In this document: positions 46,602-55,785 of the stretch, one piece after another
Layout: every line of letters starts with the position of its first letter
Numbering within the stretch: position 1 is the stretch's first letter
From: Desmonostoc muscorum LEGE 12446
GTDB lineage: Bacteria; Cyanobacteriota; Cyanobacteriia; Cyanobacteriales; Nostocaceae
Assembly: GCF_015207005.2 (NCBI RefSeq)
Contig: NZ_JADEXS020000001.1
Coordinates: forward strand, 1,364,001 to 1,428,000
DNA: 64,000 nt
Direction: 5' to 3'
Program-made: the position numbers and the translations under genes
Notes under the pieces: generated by a model
Databases searched by the model: none
What the model was told of the DNA's origin: nothing
What the model saw: the letters and a program-made list of their open reading frames with translations, nothing else

Positions 46602-48800
46602 TTAAACCACTCCATGAACCTCTAGCCGCAGAGGAATTTGAATGATAAACTCGGTTCCTTTTCCACGAGTTGAGAAGCACTCCAGTTTGCCACCATGTTT
46701 TTCTGTGACGATTTGGTAGCTAATAGACATACCCATTCCGGTTCCTTTGCCAATGGGTTTGGTGGTGAAAAATGGATCGAATATTCGTTGCTGAAATTCT
46801 TGGGAAATACCAACTCCGTTATCAGCGATCGCTACTTTTACCCACGTTGAATTCACAACCGATGTGCGAATTATAATTCGACTGGGATTTTCCTGTATTT
46901 CCTGATAACTAAGTTTGGCATGACTTTCTTCTAAGGCATCAATGGCATTCACTAAAATATTCATAAACACCTGATTTAGTTGTCCGGCATAGCATTCTAC
47001 TGCGGGTAGATTGCCGTAGTCTTTGATTACCTGAATTTCGGGTTGTTCTGGTTTAGCTTTGAGGCGGTGTTGCAGAATCATCAAAGTACTGTCGATGCCT
47101 TCATGAATGTCAACGCTTTTAAATTCCGCTTCGTCAATGCGGGAGAAGTTCCGCAGCGACAATACAATTTGGCGAATGCGATCGGTGCCGACTTTCATGG
47201 AAGACAACAATTTTGGTAAGTCTTGCTGCAAAAACTCCAAATCCATATCTTCGGCAGCAATTTGAATTTCTGGAGCAGGGTTAGGATTGTGTTGCTGATA
47301 CAATTCTATAAATGCTAATAAATCCTGAGTATATTCTTGCACATGGGCGAGGTTGCCATGAATAAAGTTAACTGGATTATTAATTTCGTGTGCAACTCCA
47401 GCAACTAATTGTCCCAGACTAGACATTTTTTCACTCTGAATAACTTGAGATTGAGTGCGTTGCAATTCCTCTAATATATTTTTGAGTTCAGTGGTACGTT
47501 CTTCTACTCGGTCTTCTAGTTCTTCCTTGCTTTTTTCTAAAGCTGTAAACGATTCATGCAGTTGTTCTGCCATGTAATTAAAAGAGTTAGACAGGGTATT
47601 AAGTTCTTGAATGCCGCTAGTTTTTACTGTTTGATCTAAATTGCCAGATGCCATTGCCTTACTTGCTCGATTTAGGCGCAGAATTGGGCGTACAATCCAA
47701 TGGGAAGTAAACACGCCCATCACCGAAGCAACGACTAATGCAGCAAAACAAAAGGCGATCGTAGTTTGGGTGTTGGCGTTAATTTGCGCCATGAATGCGT
47801 TTTCTGGCACACTCACCACCAAGAGCCAATCTAAACCATACTCGTCACGCCAAGGTAAAACATCGACAAAATACCGTTTTCCTTGTAACTCGAGTTGAAA
47901 ATCTGTGTCTTTGGTGATGGACTCCAACCCTTTAAAAGTTTGCAGGTGTTTAGCAACGTTCTGTATTATTGGGTCAGAGCTAGCGATCGCCTTCAATCTC
48001 TGAGCCTTTTGATTAACTAACGTAAAAGGCTTTTCTGTGCCGGAAGTGGCGATTAATGTGCCATCCCGTTCTAAAAGGAACACTCGCCCAACTTGACTGA
48101 TATTCAAACTGCGTAAAAAATCGCCCAGTTTCAACAGATGGATATCGCAGGCAATCATTCCTAGTAAGCGATTTTGCGAATCATAGATTGGACGACTCGC
48201 AGAAGCGGCGATGTAGGGACCGGTAGGAAAGTTCTCAACCAGAATCTTTGTCCAAATAGGTTTACCAGCGGCTATGGGTTGGGTATACCAAAGTTGGCTA
48301 GAATTTTCCCAATCCCACCGAGCATTTACCTGAGTTCGATTGCCTCGATCGTCAGTAGCATAAGTGTAGACATTGTTAGGCAGCTTGCCAGTCCAATCAT
48401 CAATGGTAATGGTTTTGCCATCATAACGAGCAGCACCCACCCCTTCACCCGTCGTTAATCCAATACCAATATAAGTCAGGTCAGAGGTGTGCATTTGATC
48501 CCAGAAATACTTGCCAAGGGTTTGGCGATTCTGCACATCTAATATTCCCCTGCGGATAGCATCTGCGTTGATTTGATTCAGGGTTTGCGGAATGGAAAGA
48601 TAAGACTTGAGGTGTTCATCCACTACCTCACTGGTACGATCTATCAACTGTTCTGCCAAATCATTCACTGCTCTTTGTCCATTTTTAAAGGACAAATAAC
48701 CCACTAAACTGACCGCTGCAAAAATTTGGATCACGAAGGGAACAACAAGAACAATTTGTAATGGTAACGCCTTAGCTTTGCTAAAATGGTGAGTCTTCAT
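46602..48800 (-). CDS. Membrane sensor histidine kinase with periplasmic Cache domain
   Basis: About 732 residues from MKTHHFSKAKALP. I prefer this start because the membrane segment follows at once (PLQIVLVVPFVIQIFAAVSLVGYLSF). A Cache-type periplasmic sensor of about 300 residues is next, then a second membrane segment (TTIAFCFAALVVASVMGVF), a HAMP domain, a coiled coil, and the HisKA box VAGVAHEINNPVNF with the phosphorylated His. The ATPase domain follows (NAIDAL, VAIADNGVGI, GKGTGMGMSISYQIV). It probably senses a small external ligand. No response regulator gene is adjacent, so its partner is elsewhere. Confidence 0.93.
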   Translation of the reverse strand: MKTHHFSKAKALPLQIVLVVPFVIQIFAAVSLVGYLSFKNGQRAVNDLAEQLIDRTSEVVDEHLKSYLSIPQTLNQINADAIRRGILDVQNRQTLGKYFWDQMHTSDLTYIGIGLTTGEGVGAARYDGKTITIDDWTGKLPNNVYTYATDDRGNRTQVNARWDWENSSQLWYTQPIAAGKPIWTKILVENFPTGPYIAASASRPIYDSQNRLLGMIACDIHLLKLGDFLRSLNISQVGRVFLLERDGTLIATSGTEKPFTLVNQKAQRLKAIASSDPIIQNVAKHLQTFKGLESITKDTDFQLELQGKRYFVDVLPWRDEYGLDWLLVVSVPENAFMAQINANTQTTIAFCFAALVVASVMGVFTSHWIVRPILRLNRASKAMASGNLDQTVKTSGIQELNTLSNSFNYMAEQLHESFTALEKSKEELEDRVEERTTELKNILEELQRTQSQVIQSEKMSSLGQLVAGVAHEINNPVNFIHGNLAHVQEYTQDLLAFIELYQQHNPNPAPEIQIAAEDMDLEFLQQDLPKLLSSMKVGTDRIRQIVLSLRNFSRIDEAEFKSVDIHEGIDSTLMILQHRLKAKPEQPEIQVIKDYGNLPAVECYAGQLNQVFMNILVNAIDALEESHAKLSYQEIQENPSRIIIRTSVVNSTWVKVAIADNGVGISQEFQQRIFDPFFTTKPIGKGTGMGMSISYQIVTEKHGGKLECFSTRGKGTEFIIQIPLRLEVHGVV

Positions 48801-49367
48801 TGCTGGAAACTGCAAGTTAATACTAATTTGGTTTACCTCTATAGTTCCCAAGATGCCCAAATTCTCACCTTTGTTTAACTTTACAAAGGACAGAAAATTA
48901 ATGACTTACTCTATAGGAATCCAGTTTGATTTTTGAATAAAATTCAGTAATACCATTTCACTAAAACCCTGATACATATAGATTTCGCGTAGGGAACATT
49001 GCCGTGCCCCTACCAACGTATTTGTATCATAATTAAAGTCAAACGGTATAACGCACCCTTCTTAAGGATTCAGTGCCGTACTCTCGCTGATAACGCACCC
49101 TACGTATGTATGGCATTTACTTTAAGCTTTGTTGCTGCCCAGATCCCCGACTTCCTGAAGAAGTCGGGAATCTAAATCCAACTTAAGTAAGTGCTATTCC
49201 AGCCTACGTATCTTTTCAAAAATCAAATATGATTCCTATATATTTTGGAATACGTTGAAAAATTTTTGGAAAAAGTCACCGGATTACTATTGATTTTTCA
49301 GAATAATAGCTCATCTAGATAATTTTTAGATTTCGCTGAACTGTATTGAGCTATAAAGGAAATTTTT
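48801..49367. other. Intergenic region containing a MITE-like element
   Basis: Holds the inverted-repeat-bounded segment 48913-49243 (listed separately). The last part (49244-49367) is AT-rich and should contain the promoter of the RTX-like gene; AAAGGAAATTTTT precedes its start. Confidence 0.6.
48913..49243. mobile_element. MITE-like or IS remnant with inverted ends (about 330 bp)
   Basis: Left end TATAGGAATCCAGTTTGATT (48912 onwards) and right end, on the opposite strand, TATAGGAATCATATTTGATT (ending about 49240) are inverted repeats of about 26 bp with three mismatches. The same terminus occurs at 39894 beside the decayed IS630-type transposase and at about 55511, so this is probably a non-autonomous derivative of that IS. 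The interior has no ORF but holds a GTAGGGTGCG-type repeat. Confidence 0.75.
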
Positions 49368-50552
49368 ATGACAACCCAAGTTTTTCGCGGCATTACCTAC
49401 ACTCCACAAGTCATTCAAGATAGTAATCAAAGAGTTCGCGGGACTGCAAATCCAGACTGGTTGGTTGTTGAAGGAAACAACAATATTGTAAATACACAAA
49501 ATGGCAATGATGTTGTCTTATTAGGAAGAAGTGTAGACCTAATCTTTAATTTTGATACTAGCATTTTTAGCGGCGAAGTCTTGCAAACTAGCTCATTGCC
49601 GTGCAATCCTAATGAATTTCAAGCAACCGTTTATACTGGAGCCGGAGATGATTATGTTAGTTTAGGAGCTGGCAATCACACAATTCGTTTGGGCAGTGGA
49701 AACAACTTTTTAGATGATTATGGTGGAAACTATCTCTTCGATGCTGATGATAATATTATTGGCTTAGACGCCATTCCCAAATTAGTTGCGTCAGCAGGAG
49801 CAGGAGACGATATTTTCTATTTAGGTGGATTTGCCAACCGAACCATTAATGCCGGCAAAGGTAATAACTTAATTTTTTTAGGAGCCGGAGATGCCAACAT
49901 TAGAACAGGGTCAGGAAATGACGTTATCACCAGTGAACTTTCATTACTGACTTATCTTGATAGTGGTTTGCCATCTTATAACCAAAGCATCACAGCTGGA
50001 GATGGTGACAATCAAATTGCTGTAATTTCCTATGGTGAAACTACAATTAAAACCGGCTGCGGTGGAGATTTTATTCTGGCTTTTGGAATCCCTGGCTCAA
50101 GTTCTGCCAAAATTTATGCAGATGATGGCAACAATACAATTATTACAAATGATACTAACAGCGTTATTCAGTCTGGTTCAGGTAATGATTTAATTTTTGC
50201 CGGTTCAGGTGATGATATTATCCGGGTGGGAAATGGCAATAATGTCATAAATCTGCGGGGAACGATGGTTTGTCTACCTGAACCTTTAAGCAAAGATACA
50301 AACCTGTTTGGTTCATCTGTGGAGATAACAGGTGGGGGGAATGATAAAGTTTACTTGGGTGAAGGAACAGATACAGTGATTCTAGGAAGTAGTGGTTTTG
50401 CTACTATCTACGGCTTTGGTTGCGGCGATCGCTTAAATGTCAACGGCTTAAACGCCAGCTTCAGCCGCATAGGAAAGGATACGGTAATTAATTCATGTGG
50501 TGGTTCTTTGGGAATTCTCAAAGGATATACAGGTTCGGTAGATTTGGTGTAA
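49368..50552 (+). CDS. RTX-like calcium-binding repeat protein
   Basis: A 394-residue protein made of many nonapeptide-like repeats (GAGDDYVSLGAGNHTIRLGSGNN, GSGNDVITS, GSGNDLIFAGSGDDIIRVGNGNN), the pattern of hemolysin-type calcium-binding beta-rolls. No N-terminal signal peptide is visible, consistent with type I secretion, which uses a C-terminal signal; a transporter is not in the window. The ends (FRGITYTPQVIQ and FGCGDRLNVNGLNASFSRIGKDTVINS) match other cyanobacterial proteins of this kind. Likely extracellular or surface-associated. Specific function unknown. Confidence 0.85.
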   Translation: MTTQVFRGITYTPQVIQDSNQRVRGTANPDWLVVEGNNNIVNTQNGNDVVLLGRSVDLIFNFDTSIFSGEVLQTSSLPCNPNEFQATVYTGAGDDYVSLGAGNHTIRLGSGNNFLDDYGGNYLFDADDNIIGLDAIPKLVASAGAGDDIFYLGGFANRTINAGKGNNLIFLGAGDANIRTGSGNDVITSELSLLTYLDSGLPSYNQSITAGDGDNQIAVISYGETTIKTGCGGDFILAFGIPGSSSAKIYADDGNNTIITNDTNSVIQSGSGNDLIFAGSGDDIIRVGNGNNVINLRGTMVCLPEPLSKDTNLFGSSVEITGGGNDKVYLGEGTDTVILGSSGFATIYGFGCGDRLNVNGLNASFSRIGKDTVINSCGGSLGILKGYTGSVDLV

Positions 50553-50579
50553 GAGTTGCTCCTGGCGTAGACATCGCAC

Positions 50580-50742
50580 TTAATTAAAACGTTTCAAAAA
50601 CCCAGTTTTTCCGCCGCTGATTTTGCTGTTCTGTAGGGTGCGTTGTCGCAAAGCGCAACGCACCATAATATCATTCAAATATCTCAGAGCGATCGCCCTG
50701 AGATATTTGGGCTTGATCAAATTTTGAGTAATAGCCGACATC
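50580..50742. other. Spacer with palindromic dispersed repeat
   Basis: Bases about 50634-50664 hold the palindrome GGTGCGTTGTCGCAAAGCGCAACGCACC in two overlapping halves; related sequence appears near 41009-41035. A possible bidirectional terminator or dispersed repeat. Confidence 0.5.
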
Positions 50743-51117
50743 CTAACTTGTTGCTGCTGCTTGTTTTCCATTCTTGCCCTCTACACTGGCAACAAACTCA
50801 GGTTGCTCAACAGTGGAAGTTGGCGACTCGCCTCGGAGTCCCTTACGACGCTTGTTTTTAGGAACTCCTCCCGCCATACCGTACTCTACACTGCTTTTGC
50901 CATATCGAGTCCCAACTGCCATCAGCATGTGTTCTGTCATATCTCCCAACTCGTTTTCTGTTTCCAGCATTTCACGGTACAATTTATCCAAGCTGGAAAG
51001 CGCACTGTTATAGGCATTTTCTCTAGTCCGCATCTTCTCGATCAGGCTAAGGTGTTCTTGGGGAACGAGTCTGGTTAAATCGCGATCAAATTCCTGTTCC
51101 CCAGCACCATCATCATG
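50743..51117 (-). pseudogene. Paralogue of the 42606 gene, truncated at its N-terminus
   Basis: The open frame from ATG at 51033 encodes 96 residues with the motif HMLMAVGTRYGKSSVEYGMAGG shared with 42606-42974. The frame continues upstream in phase (EQEFDRDLTRLVPQEHLSLIEK) to about 51117 without any ATG before a stop. So the original start seems lost where the gene abuts the membrane-protein fragment at 51093-51314. A shorter protein from 51033 is still possible. Confidence 0.6.
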
Positions 51118-51314
51118 TCCCTAATATTCTCAGCGGTATCTCTGCCTTGGGTGGAATTTTACTCATTTGGGGCTTAATCGAACTCAACAGCTGGATTACT
51201 TTGTTGGGTTTTACCCTGGTTACACTAGGTAAGCTTTGGTTCATCGATCGCATGGTGTGGCTTTACAGCGACATGAAAGGCGTAAATCAAGAGTATCAAA
51301 GCTGGCTGTATTAA
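51093..51314 (+). pseudogene. C-terminal fragment of a membrane protein (resembles DUF6653)
   Basis: In the frame ending at TAA 51312-51314 the sequence reads PVPQHHHHVPNILSGISALGG, a hydrophobic stretch (ILLIWGLIELNSWITLLGFTL) and GKLWFIDRMVWLYSDMKGVNQEYQSWLY. The end (MVWLY-DMK-x4-EYQSWLY) is the pattern of a small cyanobacterial membrane family. Most of the protein is missing. The fragment overlaps the N-terminal end of the opposite-strand pseudogene, marking a deletion or rearrangement joint. Confidence 0.7.
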
Positions 51315-51477
51315 TGCGGGATAACAAACAAGTGCAGGAGATTGTCGAAAGGGCGCAACGCGGCTTACTATTACTGGGAATTTGATAATATTAACGAAAA
51401 GGGCGTAGGCGGGCTTATCGGAATCGCCTACTATTTAACTTAGGCGATCGCAAAACCAGCAAAAAAACAAAAACACT

Positions 51478-52056
51478 ATGGCAAAGCGTAAAAAAAGCAA
51501 TCTCCAGTGGATTAAAGAAACGCTTGAACTAAAGCCTGACCATCGCTGGGAATCTCCATCAGGCTACAAAATATTTGTCGCCAATCGTGGGGCTGTTCGC
51601 TTCAATGTCCCCCAAGATTGGGTTTTTGAACCACAAGAAAAATCTTTCAAGTTTGTCGATAAAAAACCGCCCAACGATGATTGCTGTCTGGAAGTATCTT
51701 TCAATCAGTTACCCCCCAATGATTGGAGCCAGTTTCCCCTCAAATCTACCTTAAAGAAAGTGGTAGAAGACGACAGTCGCAACCCCATTGAAAAGGGAGA
51801 AATTATTACCGTCAAGCGCCAAACCGCCAAAATTGTCTGGACAGAGATTAAGTTTATTGACACTCAAGAAGAACCACGGGAAGCTTTTTCCCGGATTTGT
51901 ATCGGTTTGGGGTCGAATGTTCAGTGCTTGATTACATTCGATTATTGGGCAGATCAAGCAGAACAACTAATACCCGTTTGGGATGAAGCAATCCGTAGTC
52001 TCACATTAGGGTTATATATTCGTGACCCCATGACTGGTTTAGCTTTTCCAGATTGA
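51478..52056 (+). CDS. Conserved hypothetical protein
   Basis: A 192-residue protein with a basic start (MAKRKKSNLQWIKETLELKPDHRWESPSGYKIF), a beta-rich middle (GAVRFNVPQDWVFEP, DDCCLEVSFNQLPPNDW) and QCLITFDYWADQAEQLIPVWDEAIRSLTLGLYIRDPMTG at the end. The layout resembles cyanobacterial proteins in which a PsbP-like or DUF1795-like beta sandwich measures or binds a ligand, but I cannot assign it firmly. There is no membrane segment or signal peptide. It looks intact. It is followed by a CCCAATC heptamer repeat and the tRNA genes. Confidence 0.65.
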   Translation: MAKRKKSNLQWIKETLELKPDHRWESPSGYKIFVANRGAVRFNVPQDWVFEPQEKSFKFVDKKPPNDDCCLEVSFNQLPPNDWSQFPLKSTLKKVVEDDSRNPIEKGEIITVKRQTAKIVWTEIKFIDTQEEPREAFSRICIGLGSNVQCLITFDYWADQAEQLIPVWDEAIRSLTLGLYIRDPMTGLAFPD

Positions 52057-52214
52057 AGCCCAATCCCCAATCCCCAATCCCCAATCCCTTTATGCTAAAT
52101 TTGGAGCGGGATAGTAACAAAGTTACAAAGCTATGGTTCAGGTTCTATCTGCCTGACTGATGCGCTAACCTTTGGTATGAGCGTATGTCGCCGAGTGCTT
52201 GAAACTATACCACC
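52057..52214. other. Spacer with CCCAATC heptamers
   Basis: CCCAATC units at about 52060-52089 followed by sequence with no recognised feature, up to the tRNA gene. Confidence 0.6.
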
Positions 52215-52290
52215 GTTTGATTAGCTCAGTTGGCAGAGCGATCGACTCATAATCGATGTGTCACAGGTTCGAGTCCTGTATCAAACACCA
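52215..52290 (+). tRNA. tRNA with CAT anticodon (Met or Ile2), CCA encoded
   Basis: A full cloverleaf of 76 bases: acceptor GTTTGAT pairs perfectly with ATCAAAC, D-arm GCTCAGTTGGCAGAGC, anticodon stem ATCGA/TCGAT with loop CTCATAA, T-arm ACAGG-TTCGAGT-CCTGT, discriminator A and genomic CCA. Anticodon CAT reads Met, or Ile if the C is modified to lysidine. Encoded CCA is unusual for cyanobacterial chromosomal tRNAs and suggests a mobile origin. Confidence 0.9.
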
Positions 52291-52291
52291 A

Positions 52292-52368
52292 AGGAAGTTA
52301 GCTCAATTGGTTAGAGCGATCGACTCATAATCGATGTGTTGTAGGTTCAATTCCTATACTTTCACCCA
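52292..52368 (+). tRNA. Second tRNA with CAT anticodon, slightly degenerate, CCA encoded
   Basis: 77 bases. The anticodon arm is identical to the first tRNA (ATCGA, CTCATAA, TCGAT). D-arm GCTCAATTGGTTAGAGC and T-arm GTAGG-TTCAATT-CCTAT are good. The acceptor AGGAAGT pairs with ACTTTCA in six of seven positions, including one G-T, with an A-A mismatch at the first pair. It ends with CCCA. Probably functional or just beginning to decay. Confidence 0.75.
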
Positions 52369-52480
52369 ACCCTGTCCGGGTCAAAAGACATTACCCTTTT
52401 AAGGTAACCAATGTGGCACGGGAGAAATCCCAAAACGGTTCGATTCCGTAATTTTCCAAACTCTGCGGTGCAAGTGTTCT
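52369..52480 (+). pseudogene. Possible tRNA remnant
   Basis: An anticodon-like hairpin TTACC-CTTTTAA-GGTAA (anticodon TTT, Lys type), a variable-arm-like hairpin GGGAGAAATCCC and a T-arm-like CGGTTCGATTCCG followed by TTTTCCA are present. No acceptor 5' strand or D-arm can be made. It looks like fused debris of one or two former tRNA genes. Confidence 0.45.
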
Positions 52481-52945
52481 GCTGTCGCTCATTACTCCCA
52501 AGGTAATGTTTGATAGCTACAGTCAAGGAGCCAGCGCAACTGTATTTCTCCTTCACTTGAGTATGTCCCTTCGTTTTCCACACTCGATTTCTCTACGGAG
52601 ATTCTCGATTGCTAACCGAACGGCATATTTGAACGCAGTTATCTTTCTCCAGACTCCTGGGGAAAGTAACAGCAATCTTAATCCAGTTTTGAAGAAACTT
52701 TTGCCCGCACCTCAACTGTAAACACTTGATTAGCAGAGTCAAAAATTTTTGTATTATAATACTACAAGTAGCTAAAATAAATCCTTTAGCTTGCTGTCAC
52801 TTGTGAAACTACGATTTAAATCACAGGTGGTATTTAGTTTCAAGCAAGGTTATAAATGTCTTGATTATATCTTCTTAGCTGGTTGCGATGGCTACGCCCA
52901 ACCCAGGCATCGCGCAACTTACCTAAAGTATCGCTCAAATTATCT
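52481..52945. other. Gap before slipin gene
   Basis: Short ORFs at 52506-52721 and 52791-53120 resemble nothing known and are probably spurious. The promoter of the slipin-like gene should lie in the AT-rich part near 52740-52790. Confidence 0.45.
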
Positions 52946-53821
52946 ATGCAAATTACTATGTGGAAAACATTTTATATCAAACCTAATGAAATCGGCATCT
53001 TATATCACCGCAGTGACTTCAAGAAAATTTTACAGCCTGGTACACACACTTATTTTGGTCGCCATTGGCAAGTTAAAATCTACGACCTCAATCAGCCACA
53101 AACTCAGATTGAAAACCTAGAACTGTTGTTACGCAATCATCAACCTGAACTGCAACAACATTTATTGATTATCAGAACTGGATACAATCAAGCTGCGTTA
53201 GTACGCTGGGGTCAGAATTGGGTAAGCGTTGCACCAAATCAATTGATGGCTTTTTGGCGTGGTTTTATTGAGGTAGAATCTCATCTCTTCAACTTAGAAG
53301 AAAGTTTAGAATTGCCTGCTTCTTTTGTGCAGCAACTACGTAAATTCGCCTTGAGTGGACTGAAAAAGTTTCAAATTTCCGAGTATGAAATTGGTTTACT
53401 ATATGTGCAAAATGATTTTGTGCGACCTCTAGAACCTGGAGAGTATGCTTTTTGGTCAGTAGATCGGGATGTTTCAGTGCGGACTCTCAGTCGAATAGTG
53501 CCTAACCCAGACTTTCCCCTGGAAGATGTTCTAATTGAAAAACATCCTGATTTTGTTGCCGCCTACTGCCAAACAGTGCAATTACTGAATTGGCAAGTTG
53601 CAATTGTGCGGTATCGAGGTAAAGTGATTTCTATTTTGCCACCTACAAGCCGCAAGTTGTTTTGGCAAGGTGTTGAGGTGGAAATTATCGACATCAGCGC
53701 CGATGCTCAGTTAGAGTCTCGTTTAGTGGCTGAGTTGGTTGAGGGTTCAGCAGAAGTGAAATTGCTCAGTCGCAACTGTTTGCATATTTGCCAAGTACCC
53801 GCACAGCACATCGCACTACTA

Positions 53822-54761
53822 TAGAACCCATTTGACATCTTGTGAGGTTTTGAATTAAGGTACTCCTCAGCATCTAAAATCCAATACTAATGGCGTATTC
53901 CAGCAACCTCACTGATGCAGAATGGGAAATTTTTGAACCCTTATTGCAAGAGATATTACCGACTAAGAAGCAGACTCGACCGACCAACTGGCCAAAGCGA
54001 GATATCTTCAATGGAATTCTCTATCAACTAAAAAATGGATGCAATTGGCAAGACTTACCTAAAGACCTCCCCCCTTATTCCACTGTATATTGGCACTACA
54101 AACAGTGGCGAGCAGCCGGGGTATTTGAGGAACTGATGAGTGTCTTACATGGACAAGTGCGTGAACAGGTAAAAAAAAAACCGCACTGGACGACATTGAT
54201 CATCATTGACTCCCAAGCAGTGAAAAATACCTGCAACGCCAGTGTGGAGTCGAAAGGTTTTTGCTTCTACAAAGCCACCAACGGTATTAAAAGGCATTTG
54301 GCTATTGACACCCTTGGGTTTCCCTTTTTTACGCTCTGTACTCGCGCCAATGTCTCGGATGATGCCGGATTAATTGAGATGTTTACTCTCAACATCGACT
54401 ACTTCAAGTCAAAACCTATCGATATTCCCAAGATTACTATCCTGCTAGATCATGGGTATCACCCAGAATATTTGACTCAGGAGTTAGAGCGAATTTACCC
54501 AGAGATCATGACCAAAATTCAGTTTCAACTTTCTACGAAACCCTCAAAACAAGAGAAAGCGGCACAAGGAAAATCTGGATTTGTTCCGGCAATAGCTAGA
54601 TGGGTGATCGAACGCTCCAATGCTTGGATGGAGCGCTGTAAAATTCTGGTTAAGAACTTTGAACGAACCCTGGTTAGTGCCACTGCCAAACTCAATATCT
54701 GCTTCATCAGGCTAATGATTAAGAGGCTTGCAGCACCTTCTTAGATGTCAAATGGGTTCTA
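53822..54761 (+). mobile_element. IS5-family-type insertion sequence (about 940 bp)
   Basis: Ends are inverted repeats AGAACCCATTTGACATCT / AGATGTCAAATGGGTTCT. The flanking dinucleotide (AT or TA; the exact boundary is ambiguous) is duplicated. It contains one transposase gene and lies inside the slipin gene. Confidence 0.9.
53890..54744 (+). CDS. IS5-family transposase
   Basis: A 284-residue DDE transposase of the IS5/IS1031-like type: YSSNLTDAEWEIFEPLL and RDIFNGILYQLKNGCNWQDLPKDLPPYSTVYWHYKQW in the N-terminal domain, then the first acid in IIIDSQAVKNT, GFCFYKATNGIKRHLAIDTLGFP, a second acid in ILLDHGYHPEYL, and a final Glu in WVIERSNAWMERCK. The frame is complete in one piece, unlike the two-frame IS630 copies. 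It appears functional. Confidence 0.92.
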   Translation: MAYSSNLTDAEWEIFEPLLQEILPTKKQTRPTNWPKRDIFNGILYQLKNGCNWQDLPKDLPPYSTVYWHYKQWRAAGVFEELMSVLHGQVREQVKKKPHWTTLIIIDSQAVKNTCNASVESKGFCFYKATNGIKRHLAIDTLGFPFFTLCTRANVSDDAGLIEMFTLNIDYFKSKPIDIPKITILLDHGYHPEYLTQELERIYPEIMTKIQFQLSTKPSKQEKAAQGKSGFVPAIARWVIERSNAWMERCKILVKNFERTLVSATAKLNICFIRLMIKRLAAPS

Positions 54762-55424
54762 TACATTAATCAAGAGTTTCAAGGACAGCGATCGCCAGGG
54801 GTACACGCTTGGTGGTTATTTGGACGCTCTTTTCAAACCGAAACCATCGACTTGAGACTACAAAATATGGAAGTATCAGGTCAAGATATCCTTTCTAAGG
54901 ATAAAGTACCTCTGCGGTTAAATTTGACAGCTGGCTTCCGTATCCAAGATCCATTGAGAGCAAAAAGCGGCTTATCAGATATTTCCGGCTTCTTATACAA
55001 AGAATTGCAATTTGCTTTGCGTGGTGCGATCGGCGAACGCAATTTAGACACCTTATTAGAAGATAAAGGTGCAATTGACAGAAGTATATCTGAATACATT
55101 CGCCAGAAAACCGCAGACTATGGAATCGAAGTAGATTCTGTAGGCGTCAAAGACATTATTTTACCTGGCGAGATTAAGACGATCTTGAGCAAAGTAGTCG
55201 AAGCAGAAAAAGCCGCTCAAGCAAACGTAGTCAGACGCAGAGAAGAAACCGCTGCTACTCGCAGTATGTTAAACACTGCCAAAGTGATGGAGGATAACCC
55301 CGTGGCATTGCGTCTGAAGGAACTCGAAGTATTAGAACGCATTGCAGAGAAGATCGATCGCATTCAAGTTAACGGTAGTTTGGATAATATTTTGACAGAC
55401 ATGATTCGGATCAATGGGCAATGA

Positions 55425-55584
55425 TTTAGTGATTGATGGCGATCGTACACCGTGAGAATGCGGCAATTTTTTAGTTGCGATCGCCTCTGGCTCCTCTTTA
55501 AACCAACTTATATAGGACTCCTATTTGATTTTTGAACAAAACTAGGAGAAAATACGCAGGAAAGTAAAAGTCTAACAGGGAACA
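55425..55584. other. Spacer with IS terminus
   Basis: Bases about 55511-55545 (TATAGGACTCCTATTTGATT onwards) carry the same terminus as at 39894 and 48912, here as a solo end. No gene in the rest. Confidence 0.55.
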
Positions 55585-55764
55585 ATGCTTAGTCAGCATT
55601 TAGAAACTGCGAGACTCGCACTGCGAGCATCGCGGCAACAGTCAACAGAGAAAAATGCACTTGATGCGCTCGCTAAACTACAAGATTTTATAGATATGCG
55701 TCCAGATGCACGTGAAGTTAGGAAAGCGTTGGCAGTCAAGTTGGTTTATCAAGGCTACTTTTAA
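55585..55764 (+). CDS. Small hypothetical protein beside the recombinase
   Basis: A 59-residue frame, MLSQHLETARLALRASRQQ, then NALDALAKLQDFIDMRPDAREVRKALAVKLVYQGYF. It is helical and moderately basic, and ends 21 bp before the stop of the convergent recombinase gene. It is well formed, so I list it as probable. It may be an accessory factor of excision, but only position supports that. AACAGGGAACA upstream is a weak ribosome-binding site. Confidence 0.5.
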   Translation: MLSQHLETARLALRASRQQSTEKNALDALAKLQDFIDMRPDAREVRKALAVKLVYQGYF

Positions 55765-55785
55765 TACTTTCCATTTCTTAAAAAT

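Larger units (their letters stand above)
52946..55424 (+). pseudogene. Slipin/SPFH family protein gene split by an IS5-type element
   Basis: The first part (52946-53821) begins MQITMWKTFYIKPNEIGILYHRSDFKKILQPGTHTYFG and carries two successive domains of the form NEIGILY..LQPG and YEIGLLY..LEPGEYAFW. The second part (54762-55424) has the SPFH region (GVHAWWLFGRSFQTETIDLRLQNMEVSGQDILSKDKVPLRLN, YRIQDPL-type, DSVGVKDIILPGEIKTIL) and a coiled-coil tail. Removing 940 bp (53822-54761) gives ALLYINQEFQGQRSPG in frame, so the gene was intact until the insertion. Slipins form membrane-associated oligomers. As it is, only the N-terminal part and possibly a C-terminal fragment from 54852 could be made. 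Confidence 0.88.

Noticed and set aside
52506..52721. 71-codon ORF after the tRNA genes
   Set aside because: No family pattern, and another plausible coding segment reads on the opposite strand. Neither is convincing.
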